Assembly: GCF_042611095.1 (NCBI RefSeq)
Contig: NZ_JBHFPV010000001.1
Location: 930,001 to 994,000 of the forward strand
Length of the DNA stretch: 64,000 bases
Direction of reading: 5' to 3'
DNA from: Meishania litoralis
GTDB lineage: Bacteria; Bacteroidota; Bacteroidia; Flavobacteriales; Flavobacteriaceae
Position 1 is the first letter of the stretch; every line of letters starts with the position of its first letter. Position numbers and translations under genes: made by a program. A model generated the notes under the pieces. That model ran no database searches, was not told where the DNA came from, and was given only the letters and a program-made list of their open reading frames with translations. Positions 24,966 to 34,748 of the stretch are shown piece by piece.

Positions 24966-25156
24966 AGTTTTAAGGTTAAGAACAGTTCATGTGCGTAGGG
25001 GGCAGATTCTTAACGCCTCAAAGTTTTGGATAGTATTCTATTGCATCTATTTTCGTTGAATGGAGTACCAATTTAAGAAGCTTGGAACGAATATACCGTT
25101 CAATTGCACTTTTTTTCGATGAAATGCACAATTGAACCACAATATTTTAAAATTCA

Positions 25157-25516
25157 ATGGGGAAACATAATGACTTCGGAAAGGAAGGAGAACAGATCGC
25201 CGCGGACTATTTGATAAAAAAAGGATACCAAATAAAATACCGCAACTATCGGTATTTAAAATCCGAGATCGACATCATTGCCCAAAAGGAAAAAATTCTG
25301 GCCATTGTCGAAGTTAGGGCCCGCAGCAATGACCGTATAATCCCAATTGCCGATACCATTACACCCAAGAAAATAAAACTGTTGGTAACTGCGGCCGATC
25401 ACTATATTACCGAAGCTAATTTAGACGTAGAGGCGCGTTTCGATGTCATTACCATACTTAAGAATAACAAAATCTTTAAAATCGAGCATTTAGAAGGTGC
25501 CTTTTATCATTTCTAA
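25157..25516 (+). CDS. yraN: YraN (UPF0102) family nuclease-fold protein
   Basis: A 119-residue protein with the restriction-endonuclease-like fold of YraN: GKEGEQIAADYLIKKGYQI, then the candidate metal-binding acidic residues in SEIDIIAQ and the IVEVRAR element, where the usual K is R. Such proteins resemble Holliday-junction or recombination nucleases, but the cellular role is unproven. It runs opposite to the DUF1800 gene and is 63 bases before the ACT-domain gene. Confidence 0.92.
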   Translation: MGKHNDFGKEGEQIAADYLIKKGYQIKYRNYRYLKSEIDIIAQKEKILAIVEVRARSNDRIIPIADTITPKKIKLLVTAADHYITEANLDVEARFDVITILKNNKIFKIEHLEGAFYHF

Positions 25517-25518
25517 TA

Positions 25519-25550
25519 TTTGTTTTATTTGTAACAATTTGTTAATTTTG
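25519..25550 (+). promoter_or_regulatory. Canonical Bacteroidota promoter of the ACT-domain gene
   Basis: TTTG (25519-25522), 20 bases, TAATTTTG (25543-25550). This is a textbook -33/-7 pair for Bacteroidota sigma factor, 29 bases before the ATG at 25580. Confidence 0.7.
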
Positions 25551-25579
25551 ATAATTCATCAAATCAACCTATTCAACAA

Positions 25580-26239
25580 ATGAAAACTATCTCTTCAGTA
25601 GTAGAGCATTACATTAAAAAGAAACCTTTTCTTCAAAGTGCCCTGGCTCAAGGAATCATCAACCTTACGTCGTTGTCAAGAATAGTCAAGCCCGAAATCG
25701 AACATGAGCTTGGAAAGGAAATTCGCAATGGTGCCATAGTTATGGCATTGAAGCGTCTTTCAGATGACCTCGAGTTTCGGGCGACCCATAAGATTATCAA
25801 AGTGCTCAAAAATATTGGTGAAATTACCGTACGTTCGTCTTTGACCGATTTCACCTTTTTGGTCTCAGATTCGATTTTGGAGAACCAGACGCTGTTGTTG
25901 AAAGAAGTGAACAAAAACAAGGATGTATTTTACACTTCATCTCGCGGAGTGAACGAATTGAACATTGTGGTCAGCAATATTTTGGACAGTACCGTTGAGT
26001 CTCTTTTCAAGGCTGAGAAATGCACGCAAAAGGCGGAGGAACTTTCTTCGATTACCGTAAAGTTACCTGCCGAAAATGTTTCGGTCCCCGGAATTTACTA
26101 TTTTATCTTTCAGCGCCTCGCCTGGGAAGGTATCGTTCTGTACGAAGTTATATCGACCACGAACGAATTTACAATTTTGGTCAATGACGATCAGGTCGAT
26201 ATTGCGTTCAAGACCATCAAAGACCTTAAAACACTCTAA
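25580..26239 (+). CDS. ACT-domain regulatory protein (aspartokinase-like C-terminus)
   Basis: A 219-residue protein without a kinase domain. The N-terminal 75 residues form helices that may be a winged-helix element (KKKPFLQSALAQGIINLTSLSRIVKPEI...MALKRL). The rest contains ACT-like segments, the clearest at the end (VPGIYYFIFQRLAWEGIVLYEVISTTNEFTILVND), as in aspartokinase regulatory domains. Related flavobacterial proteins are often labelled aspartate kinase, which this is not. An amino-acid-sensing or regulatory function is inferred. Confidence 0.7.
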   Translation: MKTISSVVEHYIKKKPFLQSALAQGIINLTSLSRIVKPEIEHELGKEIRNGAIVMALKRLSDDLEFRATHKIIKVLKNIGEITVRSSLTDFTFLVSDSILENQTLLLKEVNKNKDVFYTSSRGVNELNIVVSNILDSTVESLFKAEKCTQKAEELSSITVKLPAENVSVPGIYYFIFQRLAWEGIVLYEVISTTNEFTILVNDDQVDIAFKTIKDLKTL

Positions 26240-26245
26240 TCGGTT

Positions 26246-27565
26246 TTAGTTGTTCAGAAATTCAACTAGAGACCTGTCACTTTGGGGGGTGGCAAGAATA
26301 CGTTTGTCGCTGTCCAATACGTAGTATGTGGGGGTACGTTGAATGGCATATGTCTTTACATACTCGCTATCCCATTTTCCGAGTGCCAGGGCATGTTCAA
26401 AATGAGATAATTTGGCCGATTCAGTCTTCCAGGTCGACTCGTTCTCTTCCAATCCCACCGCAAGTACTTTCACGTTTTTATAGTTAGCCAACTTTTTATG
26501 TAAAGGCGGAAGCTCTCTAAGGCAATGTGAGCACGTACTGCTCCAAAAAATGACCACATAGCACTCGGCATCTTCCAAATCGCTCAGCCTTTTGGTCGCG
26601 TCACCATCTTTCCATGTGATCTCAGGGGCTTTCGCACCTACCCTGAGACGATTGTTCGTTTCGATATCGGTGATTATTTTTTGATTGTTCGTAGCCGTTG
26701 CCAAATCTTTCAAATAAGATGTGAAAATGAAATCGGCCGTATCATCAAAACCATTCGAGGTAGCTTTGTTCCATAATGTATGGAAAACGTGCATTTGATA
26801 GAGCGGGGCGGTTTCTTTGAGTTGCCCATGCACCGTTTTGATGTTTTCCTGTAATGTTCTTTCCGTTGCGGCCTTGGATACTTTTTCCGCACTTACCGGG
26901 GTAAATACGTAACTGGTCAACTTTTCCGTCAAAAAACCAGATGCTTGTAGTACCGTGTTCTTTACATCAAGATATTCAAAAAAATTCTCTTTCTTGTGTT
27001 GCCAGTACGATTCTGTCGTTTCATATTCCGTTGGAATGTAAGGGCGGTTGGCCTTTACAAAATTGTGTACTATCATACCCTCGGTACCCTGCTCATACGA
27101 AGTTTGGACGGCCTCTAATTTTTCAGTCAATTTCCCATAAACTTCTTTGTCTGAATTTCCGCTCGAATAGAAATCCATAAACTCTTGTTTGACTCCGGTA
27201 ACTTCCTTAAAATACGAATGAAAAATCTTGTTTTCCTCCGAAGACATAAAAGAAATACCTTGCCTTGCATCGAAGGCAAGTTGAACATTCTCTTTGCCGT
27301 TGTAGATAACGTCAAAATAGAATTCTTCCTGCGGAACGGCATAGACCAATCGATAGGTACCGGAAGGCGCGTTCGCCGGAATCTGAAGGGTGAACCTACC
27401 ATCTTCAACGGCGGTATCGGCAATATAGGCCTGGGTGCCGGGCTTGATTTGATAGGCGATTACCCATGTAAAATCCTTGGCGGGCGAAAAAGTACCGGAA
27501 ATGGTATGCTGGGCATTGAGAAAAGATGTAATAACGACAAAAGCAAACAACAGGATATTCCTCAT
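26246..27565 (-). CDS. Exported TlpA-like thioredoxin-fold protein
   Basis: About 439 residues. The internal Met was taken as start because it gives a signal peptide (MRNILLFAFVVITSFLNAQ); the longer reading begins with TTG. An N-terminal carbohydrate-binding-like beta domain (DUF4369 style, residues 20-130) is followed by a helical middle part. The C-terminal TlpA/AhpC-like thioredoxin domain has the active site CSHC in IFWSSTCSHCLRELPPL. It probably works in periplasmic disulfide reduction or cytochrome maturation; the specific partner is unknown. Confidence 0.85.
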   Translation of the reverse strand: MRNILLFAFVVITSFLNAQHTISGTFSPAKDFTWVIAYQIKPGTQAYIADTAVEDGRFTLQIPANAPSGTYRLVYAVPQEEFYFDVIYNGKENVQLAFDARQGISFMSSEENKIFHSYFKEVTGVKQEFMDFYSSGNSDKEVYGKLTEKLEAVQTSYEQGTEGMIVHNFVKANRPYIPTEYETTESYWQHKKENFFEYLDVKNTVLQASGFLTEKLTSYVFTPVSAEKVSKAATERTLQENIKTVHGQLKETAPLYQMHVFHTLWNKATSNGFDDTADFIFTSYLKDLATATNNQKIITDIETNNRLRVGAKAPEITWKDGDATKRLSDLEDAECYVVIFWSSTCSHCLRELPPLHKKLANYKNVKVLAVGLEENESTWKTESAKLSHFEHALALGKWDSEYVKTYAIQRTPTYYVLDSDKRILATPQSDRSLVEFLNN

Positions 27566-27603
27566 AAGACTATAATTCGGTTTTGGCTTCAAATGTAATA
27601 TTT

Positions 27604-28890
27604 TCAGTCGGAGTTTGCTCTGAACGGGCCATAAACCGCATCACGGAAACTTTTATGGAGCCCGATACCGTCATACGGCATCAACTGTACAAAAAGAACA
27701 GCGGTCAGTTCGTTGACCGGATCCACCCAGAACAAAGTACTTGCCGCACCGTCCCAAAAGAATTCGCCGACGACCCCATTGTTTTCCTCGGCATTTATGG
27801 GAGGTGCCACCCGAACGGCAAAATCGATACCAAAACCTACCTGCCCCTTGCTGGGCAAAAAGTTACGTTCGGCAATGCTATCGGCCAATTGATTGGTCGC
27901 CATTAATTTTACGGTTTCGGGTTTTAATACAGTTATTGAATCGAAAGCACCTTGATTGACCAACATTCTAGCAAATTTCATATAGTCGTCCAAGGTCGAT
28001 GTGAGTCCGGATCCACCTCTTGTCATCGGCCATCTTTCGGTATAATTGCCATAGGTAACGCTATCGCGCACTAGCGCACCTTCGCCTTTTCTTCTGTATA
28101 ATGCCGCAAAACGGTCACGGTCATTCTCGGGGATAAAGTAGCGTGTTTCTTCCATGCCGAGTTTGTCAAGTACATGTTCGCGCACATATTCCCCATAGGG
28201 TCGACCCGAAATGCGCTCGACCAAAAAGGCCTGCACATCGACACAGGGGCCATATTCCCATTGTGTGCCCGGCTGGAACCATAGCGGTATTCGACCCAAT
28301 TTTTCGGCCAAATCGGTCAGTGTAGATTCACGGTCATATATGTTTGCCTGTGTACGCAGTTCGCTTAATCCCGGAATACCATCGCGATTCAAAAATCCCG
28401 CAGTGTGCCTGGTCACATCCCTAATCGTTATTGGGCGATTTAGTGGCTCTGTCAAAATCTTTCCATTTTTATCGACCCCGGTGTAAACGGTCATTTTCGA
28501 AAATTCGGGAGCATACTTTTCAATAGGGTCGTCCAAATCGAATTTGCCCTGCTCGTACAACGTCATTAAGGCCGTACCGGTAACAGGTTTGGTCATTGAA
28601 TAGATCTGTACGATGGTATTGCGGTCCATCGGTTTTTCAGCCTCGCGATCGGCGTATCCGAAGGCATTGAAATAAACTTCCTTGTCCTTTTCAAAAATGA
28701 GAGCGGAAACCCCCGCTATATTGCCGGAATCGACGAAGCCTTTCAAAACGGAATCGATCCGCGACTTCGCGGTTTGGTCTATGACCATTTGGGCAGCGGA
28801 TTCGGCAACTTGGGTCTTAGGCTGGTTTTCCTTACAGGCAATGATCAAAAAAAGTAGAAAGGCCAGCGAATATAGGATTCGAGTTTTCAT
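27604..28890 (-). CDS. Beta-lactamase-family serine hydrolase lipoprotein
   Basis: A 428-residue class C beta-lactamase/DD-peptidase-fold protein. ATG 28890 was chosen because it gives a lipoprotein signal (LYSLAFLLFLIIAC, Cys 16 region). The nucleophile is in SMTKPVTG (SxxK); a Tyr motif lies in WEYGPCVD, where the classical YxN is not clear. The extended QIYSMTKPVTGTALMTLYEQGKFDLDDPIEKYAPEF is typical of EstB-like esterases. It is likely an esterase or peptidase at the cell envelope rather than a resistance enzyme. Confidence 0.87.
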   Translation of the reverse strand: MKTRILYSLAFLLFLIIACKENQPKTQVAESAAQMVIDQTAKSRIDSVLKGFVDSGNIAGVSALIFEKDKEVYFNAFGYADREAEKPMDRNTIVQIYSMTKPVTGTALMTLYEQGKFDLDDPIEKYAPEFSKMTVYTGVDKNGKILTEPLNRPITIRDVTRHTAGFLNRDGIPGLSELRTQANIYDRESTLTDLAEKLGRIPLWFQPGTQWEYGPCVDVQAFLVERISGRPYGEYVREHVLDKLGMEETRYFIPENDRDRFAALYRRKGEGALVRDSVTYGNYTERWPMTRGGSGLTSTLDDYMKFARMLVNQGAFDSITVLKPETVKLMATNQLADSIAERNFLPSKGQVGFGIDFAVRVAPPINAEENNGVVGEFFWDGAASTLFWVDPVNELTAVLFVQLMPYDGIGLHKSFRDAVYGPFRANSD

Positions 28891-29092
28891 TTTGCGATGA
28901 TATTTCCGGTTCAAATTACCATCAAACCATGGTTTCAATAGGGTTATTGATTATGTCTGCTCTTCATAACTTACCCCGGGTGAAAGCATAAATTAGCTTG
29001 TGGCCAATAAATATAATGCAATACAGAAGTAACTCGACATCATCGAGCTTATATCTTATAAAAACAGGTCAAAAGCGAAAGGGTACGACCTT

Positions 29093-29446
29093 CTATTCAG
29101 CTTTTCGAACGCCTTTAACATGGTCAATGGCGTTAATAATGCGAGAAATCAAGGCTTTTTCCTTTTCGTGAACCAGGCCGTCAGCAATGGCGATTTCATC
29201 CAAAATTTCTTTCAAGGCCTCTTTCTTTTCATACGGCATATTCCGCATTATGGACCTTCCCTTTTCAGGTTCAATGGTACGCGCCTGTAAAATAAAGTTA
29301 CTGTCGAAATCGATACGCCTCATAAGTCGTTGTAAGGCATTGATCTCTAACGAATGAACGATTCCATCAGCCAGAATAAGGGAATCTACGGTTTGTACAA
29401 TGGCTAATTTTTCGACTATATCAAAGTCGGTGGTCAGTGAGGTCAT
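29093..29446 (-). CDS. TerB-like helical protein
   Basis: A 117-residue all-helical protein with the repeated pattern of TerB-like domains: an acidic (A/I)ADG(I/L)VH element occurs twice (SLILADGIVHSLEINAL and EIAIADGLVHEKEKALI). TerB-like domains bind metal ions and occur in tellurite-resistance and phage-defence contexts, but single-domain proteins like this have no proven role. A related 139-residue protein lies at 39229-39648. It is 89 bases upstream of mfd, on the other side of a gap. Confidence 0.7.
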   Translation of the reverse strand: MTSLTTDFDIVEKLAIVQTVDSLILADGIVHSLEINALQRLMRRIDFDSNFILQARTIEPEKGRSIMRNMPYEKKEALKEILDEIAIADGLVHEKEKALISRIINAIDHVKGVRKAE

Positions 29447-29535
29447 GAATTTCTAATTGTGGGTTAGAAAGTGCCAAATATAACAATTATGGGGTTGGAT
29501 TATGGATTGGCGACCGATAGTTGTTCACAGTTTTA

Positions 29536-32500
29536 TCAAAACTTGGCCATCTCTCCCCTAAGTCGAACTTCAAATGGAATCAAAGCCCTCAAAGCTTTTT
29601 CAACCGAAGTAATGTCTTCAAAAACCAACAAAAGGCGCAGCCCATTTCGGGTCTGCTTTTCTTTTATCTTACACTTTTGCGGGTTCGATTGCACAAATTG
29701 CAGCACTTTTGTAAAAGCCGCACTTTGATAGAACTCCGATTGTTGGTCGCCGATAAAGTAACCTATCAATTTGCCTTTTTTCATAACCACTTTTTCGAGT
29801 CCGATGCCATTGGCGATCCATTTTACCCGAACCGAGTTCAATAAATCTTCAGCCTGTGAAGGCAGTTCGCCAAAACGGTCGACCAACTGTGCCTCGAATT
29901 CCTGCAGGCCCTGTTCATTACTTACTTGGTTCAATTCAGTATAAAGCGTTAAGCGCTCGGTGACATTATTGATGTAATCATCGGGAAAGAGCAACTGAAT
30001 ATCCGAATCGATTTGGGTTTCCTTTATGAAAACCTTTTCCTTATGTCCTTCGACCTCATCGTAGAGCTCCTTAAATTCGTTTTCTTTGAGTTCGTCTATC
30101 GCTTCTGAAAGTATTTTTTGATACGTCTCAAATCCGATCTCATTGATAAATCCGCTTTGTTCACCCCCCAGTAAATCGCCTGCTCCCCGTATTTCAAGGT
30201 CTTTCATGGCAATATTAAAACCGCTGCCGAGGGCCGTAAATTGTTCTAGGGCCTCGATGCGTTTTCTGGCATCTGGGGTCATTACATCGTACGGGGGCGT
30301 TATGAAATAGCAAAAGGCCTTTTTGTTGCTCCGCCCGACCCGGCCCCGCATCTGGTGCAGGTCGCTCAACCCAAAATTATTGGCATTATTGATAAAAATA
30401 GTATTGGCGTTGGTCACGTCGAGTCCGCTTTCGACAATGGTGGTCGAAACCAATACGTCGAATTCGCCGTTCATAAAACCGAGCATAAGCGATTCCAGTT
30501 TTTTGCCCTCCATTTGACCATGACCGATGCCGACTTTAGCATCGGGCACCAACCGCTGTATCATTCCGGCAACTTCTTTGATATTCTCGATCCGATTATG
30601 GATGAAAAAAACCTGCCCGCCCCTTTGAATTTCATAGCTGATGGCGTCACGAATGGTAGCCTCCGCGAAACGAATTACCTGGCTTTCAATCGGATAACGG
30701 TTGGGCGGCGCGGTATTGATTACCGATAGGTCGCGGGCGGCCATCAAACTGAATTGCAATGTTCTCGGAATCGGCGTTGCAGTGAGCGTCAACACATCGA
30801 CATTTTCCTTGATCGATTTCAATTTGTCCTTAACGGAAACACCGAATTTTTGCTCCTCATCTACAATCAACAACCCAAGGTCTTTGAATTTCACATTTTT
30901 ATTGACCAGTTGATGGGTTCCGATTATAATATCGACTTTTCCGGAAGCTAAATTTTCCAGCGTTTCGCGGCGTTCTTTTGCCGTACGGAAACGGTTCAGG
31001 TAATCTACGGTAACGGGCATTTCACTTAGGCGCTCCGAAAAGGTGCGATGGTGCTGAAAGGCCAAGATCGTCGTCGGTACCAAGACCGCCACCTGTTTGC
31101 CATTGTCCACCGCCTTGAACGCGGCACGAATGGCAACTTCGGTCTTTCCGAAACCGACATCGCCACAGATCAATCGATCCATGGGACGTTCGCTTTCCAT
31201 ATCGCGCTTGACATCTTCGGTCGATTTACTTTGATCCGGAGTGTCTTCATAGATAAATGAAGCCTCCAACTCATTTTGCAAATAACTGTCGGGAGCATAC
31301 TGAAAGCCTTTTTCCAAACGCCGTTTGGCGTATACTTCGATTAGGTCAAAGGCAATTTTCTTGACCCGTGATTTCGTCTTTTGCTTTAGTTTTTTCCAAG
31401 CTGCCGAACCTAATTTGTAAATCTTGGGCACGGCACCGTCCTTGCCGTTGAATTTTGATATTTTGTGCAAGGAATGTATGCTGACGTAAAGCGTATCACG
31501 ATCACCGTACATCAATTTGATGGCTTCTTGCTTTTTTCCTTCCACATCAATTTTTTGGAGCCCGCCGAATTTTCCAATACCGTGGTCGATGTGGGTCACA
31601 TAATCGCCGATTTCAAGTTTGTTGAGTTCCTTTAAGGTAATGGCCTGTTTTTTGGCATAGCCATTTTTCAGGTGGAATTTATGGTAGCGTTCAAAGATCT
31701 GGTGATCGGTGTAACAAACGATTTTTTGGTCATCATCGATAAACCCTTGGAACAAAGGAAAAACGATTGTTTCATAATGCACATGTTCATTGGCATCCTC
31801 GAAAACGGCATGAAAACGTTTCGCCTGTTGTTCGCTGGCACAGCAGATATAGTTCGTGTAGCCCCGGTCTTTGTAGTCGTTCAGATTTTCGATGAGCAGG
31901 TCGAACTTTTTATTGAAAGAAGGCTGGGGCTTGGTACAAAATGTCACATCAAGAACGATGGTAATGTCGTCATCTTTTGTACCGTTTTGGGTAATCAAGA
32001 CAAAATCTTTGAGTTGCCCTTTGAAAACCTTTGAATTCAAAAAAAGCTCTTCAGGTCGGATGTGCTTGATGTCACCTGACAATTTCGAAAAGGCCTGTTC
32101 GGCTTTTCGGAAAAAATCGTCAAACCTGTCGAAAAGCAAGTCGGTATTTTTTATGAAAACCAATGTCTGGGCCGAAATATAGTTCAAGAAGCTTTCCCTT
32201 TTCTCTTCCATGAACTTATTCGCCACATTGGGAATGATACTAATTTTCTTGACCTTGTCGGTAGAAAGTTGGGTCTCTACATCGAAGGTTCTAATGCTAT
32301 CGACCTCGTCACCGAAAAACTCGATACGATAGGGTTCATCATGAGAAAACGAAAATACATCGACAATGCCGCCGCGAACCGAAAACTCACCTGGTTCAGT
32401 AACAAAATCGACACGTTTGAACCGATATTCGAAAAGTACCTCGTTGAGAAAATCCAATGACAGCGTATCGTCTAGTTTGACTTTCAGCGTGTTCTTTTCC

Positions 32501-32925
32501 AATTCCCTGCGGGTGACCACCTTTTCGAACAGCGCATCGGGGTAGGTCACGATGACCGCCGGCCTCTTTCGCGAATTGATACGGTTCAATACCTCGGCAC
32601 GCAACAGTACGTTGGCATTATCGGCTTCCTCTATTTGGTAGGGGCGACGATAGCTTCCGGGGTAGAAAAGCACATCTTTCTCACCGATCAATTGTTCGAG
32701 GTCGTTGAGGTAGTAGGCCGCTTCTTCCTTATCCTCGAAAATCAAAAGAAAGGGCTTTTCCGAATTTCGAAAGGCATCCGACAAAACAAAGGAAAGTGAA
32801 GAACCCGTTAATCCTTTAAGTTGGACCGCAAAGGGACTTGAAGCATCGGATCGGGCAATGGCATCCTGCAGTTTCCGGGTTTTCGGAGACTGTGAAAACA
32901 GTTGCTGGATTGTAGATTGCGCCAA
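29536..32925 (-). CDS. mfd: Transcription-repair coupling factor Mfd
   Basis: This 1129-residue SF2 translocase removes RNA polymerase stalled at lesions and recruits UvrA. It has the UvrB-homology N-terminal modules, the RNA-polymerase-interacting domain (LEIGDYVTHIDHGIGKFGGL), a translocase with Walker A DVGFGKTEVAIRAA, DEEQ box VDEEQKFGV, QMRGRVGRSNK, and a C-terminal TRCF domain. Length is typical. It is transcribed alone and ends 89 bases from the TerB-like gene. Confidence 0.97.
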   Translation of the reverse strand: MAQSTIQQLFSQSPKTRKLQDAIARSDASSPFAVQLKGLTGSSLSFVLSDAFRNSEKPFLLIFEDKEEAAYYLNDLEQLIGEKDVLFYPGSYRRPYQIEEADNANVLLRAEVLNRINSRKRPAVIVTYPDALFEKVVTRRELEKNTLKVKLDDTLSLDFLNEVLFEYRFKRVDFVTEPGEFSVRGGIVDVFSFSHDEPYRIEFFGDEVDSIRTFDVETQLSTDKVKKISIIPNVANKFMEEKRESFLNYISAQTLVFIKNTDLLFDRFDDFFRKAEQAFSKLSGDIKHIRPEELFLNSKVFKGQLKDFVLITQNGTKDDDITIVLDVTFCTKPQPSFNKKFDLLIENLNDYKDRGYTNYICCASEQQAKRFHAVFEDANEHVHYETIVFPLFQGFIDDDQKIVCYTDHQIFERYHKFHLKNGYAKKQAITLKELNKLEIGDYVTHIDHGIGKFGGLQKIDVEGKKQEAIKLMYGDRDTLYVSIHSLHKISKFNGKDGAVPKIYKLGSAAWKKLKQKTKSRVKKIAFDLIEVYAKRRLEKGFQYAPDSYLQNELEASFIYEDTPDQSKSTEDVKRDMESERPMDRLICGDVGFGKTEVAIRAAFKAVDNGKQVAVLVPTTILAFQHHRTFSERLSEMPVTVDYLNRFRTAKERRETLENLASGKVDIIIGTHQLVNKNVKFKDLGLLIVDEEQKFGVSVKDKLKSIKENVDVLTLTATPIPRTLQFSLMAARDLSVINTAPPNRYPIESQVIRFAEATIRDAISYEIQRGGQVFFIHNRIENIKEVAGMIQRLVPDAKVGIGHGQMEGKKLESLMLGFMNGEFDVLVSTTIVESGLDVTNANTIFINNANNFGLSDLHQMRGRVGRSNKKAFCYFITPPYDVMTPDARKRIEALEQFTALGSGFNIAMKDLEIRGAGDLLGGEQSGFINEIGFETYQKILSEAIDELKENEFKELYDEVEGHKEKVFIKETQIDSDIQLLFPDDYINNVTERLTLYTELNQVSNEQGLQEFEAQLVDRFGELPSQAEDLLNSVRVKWIANGIGLEKVVMKKGKLIGYFIGDQQSEFYQSAAFTKVLQFVQSNPQKCKIKEKQTRNGLRLLLVFEDITSVEKALRALIPFEVRLRGEMAKF

Positions 32926-33000
32926 CCGTTAAAATTTGAGGTGCAAATATAACTGCTTTCAAAAGCACATTCCAACCGAAAGCCGATAAAATTGAATGTA

Positions 33001-33798
33001 TCAACCGCGCAATCGTTCTTGTAATTTTATTAACGGATTCGTTTTCCGGTTTTGAAAACCATGCCAAAGTATAGCGGCCAAAATAATCGAACTTCCGCCC
33101 AAAGCCGTGTAGGCGATACTTTCAACTTCGCTGGTATGACGCACATAAATCGCAAATAGGGCCCAGACCCCGACGGCTGCAAACTCGCGCATATTCCTTT
33201 TTTGTATCATGACAAGGTTCAAAACGGTGGCAATGACAATCATAATGATGGTCCATGTAGTTTCGGAAAGAAATCCTCCGTTCCAATTCAATTTGGCCAA
33301 ATAGGCAGCAATATTGGCAATGGTGGCAACGGCAATCCATCCACTGTAAATACAAATCGGCCACCAGACAAAGGCGATGATTCCAATGGGGGCGTCCCAC
33401 CGTTCCATATTCGTGTTCAAGATAATCTTAACGAGGGAGAACAGAATCCCCAACATGATCAATACGGATAGACCGGTGTATTCATAGGCAAAAGCGAAAA
33501 CCCAAGCACAATTGAGTAGGTTGGCAGTGGTAAACCAATATCCGGTCTGTTCGATAAAATCGTTAGCCTTGTCAGAATAAGCCCTTCTTACCTGAAAGAT
33601 ACCATACCCCAATAACCCTAAAAATATCAATCCCCAAATCGCAAAGGCATACCCGGCTGGAGTGAAAAGATTAAAATATTTGTTGCTGACCTCACCAATG
33701 GTCGTTTCGTTGATCCGAATGGCTTGCGAGATATAGTTTACGGCAATAACAAGAATGACCGAGAAGAGGTTTAAAAGGGCAAGATTCTTTTTCATCAA
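33001..33798 (-). CDS. TspO/MBR-related seven-helix membrane protein
   Basis: A 265-residue membrane protein with about seven helices. The Trp-rich FTPAGYAFAIWGLIFLGLLGYG and WWPICIYSGWIAVATIANIAAYL segments resemble tryptophan-rich sensory (TspO/peripheral benzodiazepine receptor) proteins. It is longer than classical TspO, which has five helices and about 160 residues. It may bind tetrapyrroles or act as a transporter; neither is proven. It is separated from mfd by 75 bases on the same strand. Confidence 0.75.
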   Translation of the reverse strand: MMKKNLALLNLFSVILVIAVNYISQAIRINETTIGEVSNKYFNLFTPAGYAFAIWGLIFLGLLGYGIFQVRRAYSDKANDFIEQTGYWFTTANLLNCAWVFAFAYEYTGLSVLIMLGILFSLVKIILNTNMERWDAPIGIIAFVWWPICIYSGWIAVATIANIAAYLAKLNWNGGFLSETTWTIIMIVIATVLNLVMIQKRNMREFAAVGVWALFAIYVRHTSEVESIAYTALGGSSIILAAILWHGFQNRKTNPLIKLQERLRG

Positions 33799-33991
33799 TT
33801 ATTTTTATTGGTTTTTGTCAGTCAAATGTAATTATTCACCTTTCTCCTTATTGTTTTATAAGGAGTTCATGAATCTTTGATTTCGCCAAAAAACATCACG
33901 GTGAATATCTACACTTGTTATGGCTCATTTCATAGTTTTTAAAAATACGTATTGCACGTTATTAAATGAGCTCTTTTGATTCAAAACCAGA

Positions 33992-34666
33992 CTATTTCGT
34001 TAAGCGCCTTTTTCGTCGACCCACTTTTATAGGAACCGTTAGAACTGTGTCGCCCAACAAGGCATAGACTTCGCAACCTTCACCCGGTTCCAAGATATGT
34101 GAGCCCGTAAATTCCCCGAAGGCGGGAAGCAACATTTGACTCGCAGATTTGAAAAAACAACGGAGTCGTACCGCCTGTCGGCCCAAACCAGTCAGGCGAA
34201 TTGCGGGATGAACGTGTCCGCAGAAATTGAACAGCCCCTCCCGCTCTTCGGGATGATGGGTCAACAGAAAACCTTCCAATTCGATTTCCGAAATCACCTG
34301 AATCCCTATTTTATGATATTTTAAAGGAGAAATGATATCATGGTTGCCCGAGACCAAAATAATGTCGCCGGCCGTTCTTTCGACCCATTTTTCAAAAAGT
34401 TGCCATTCGGCGTTCAAAGAAGAATGAAAGAGGTCGCCCAAAAAACAGATTGTTTTTGGCGTAAAATACGAAATCAGTTCATCAAGCAGGTCAAAGTTCC
34501 TTTGAATCGCTTTTTGGGGTACGGCCGCCCCGAATTTTCGAAAATGCGATACCTTGCCCAAATGTACATCGCTTATCAAAAGCATTGCTTTTTCTTGCCA
34601 GAAAAGCACCCCAAAAGGATGCATGACAAAGGTTTGGCTCTTGATTTTTGTCGATTGCGTCTTCAT
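33992..34666 (-). CDS. pdeM: Ligase-associated DNA-damage-response phosphoesterase PdeM
   Basis: A 224-residue calcineurin-like metallophosphoesterase. Its metal motifs are in order: SDVHLGK, GDLFHS, GNHDI, and GHVHPAI near the C-terminus. ATG 34666 replaces the longer TTG reading at 34675. In many bacteria PdeM is encoded with an ATP-dependent DNA ligase, an Lhr-like helicase and an MBL-fold exonuclease as a DNA-repair module. Here only the helicase is near (36657-39122), with two sugar-metabolism genes between them. Confidence 0.9.
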   Translation of the reverse strand: MKTQSTKIKSQTFVMHPFGVLFWQEKAMLLISDVHLGKVSHFRKFGAAVPQKAIQRNFDLLDELISYFTPKTICFLGDLFHSSLNAEWQLFEKWVERTAGDIILVSGNHDIISPLKYHKIGIQVISEIELEGFLLTHHPEEREGLFNFCGHVHPAIRLTGLGRQAVRLRCFFKSASQMLLPAFGEFTGSHILEPGEGCEVYALLGDTVLTVPIKVGRRKRRLTK

Positions 34667-34748
34667 TTGATCCAAAGGTACTAAAAGCCCTTTTGCTTTT
34701 GTGGCTCCTAATCATTACTTTGTAGCGGTTATTACGACCCGAAACGAA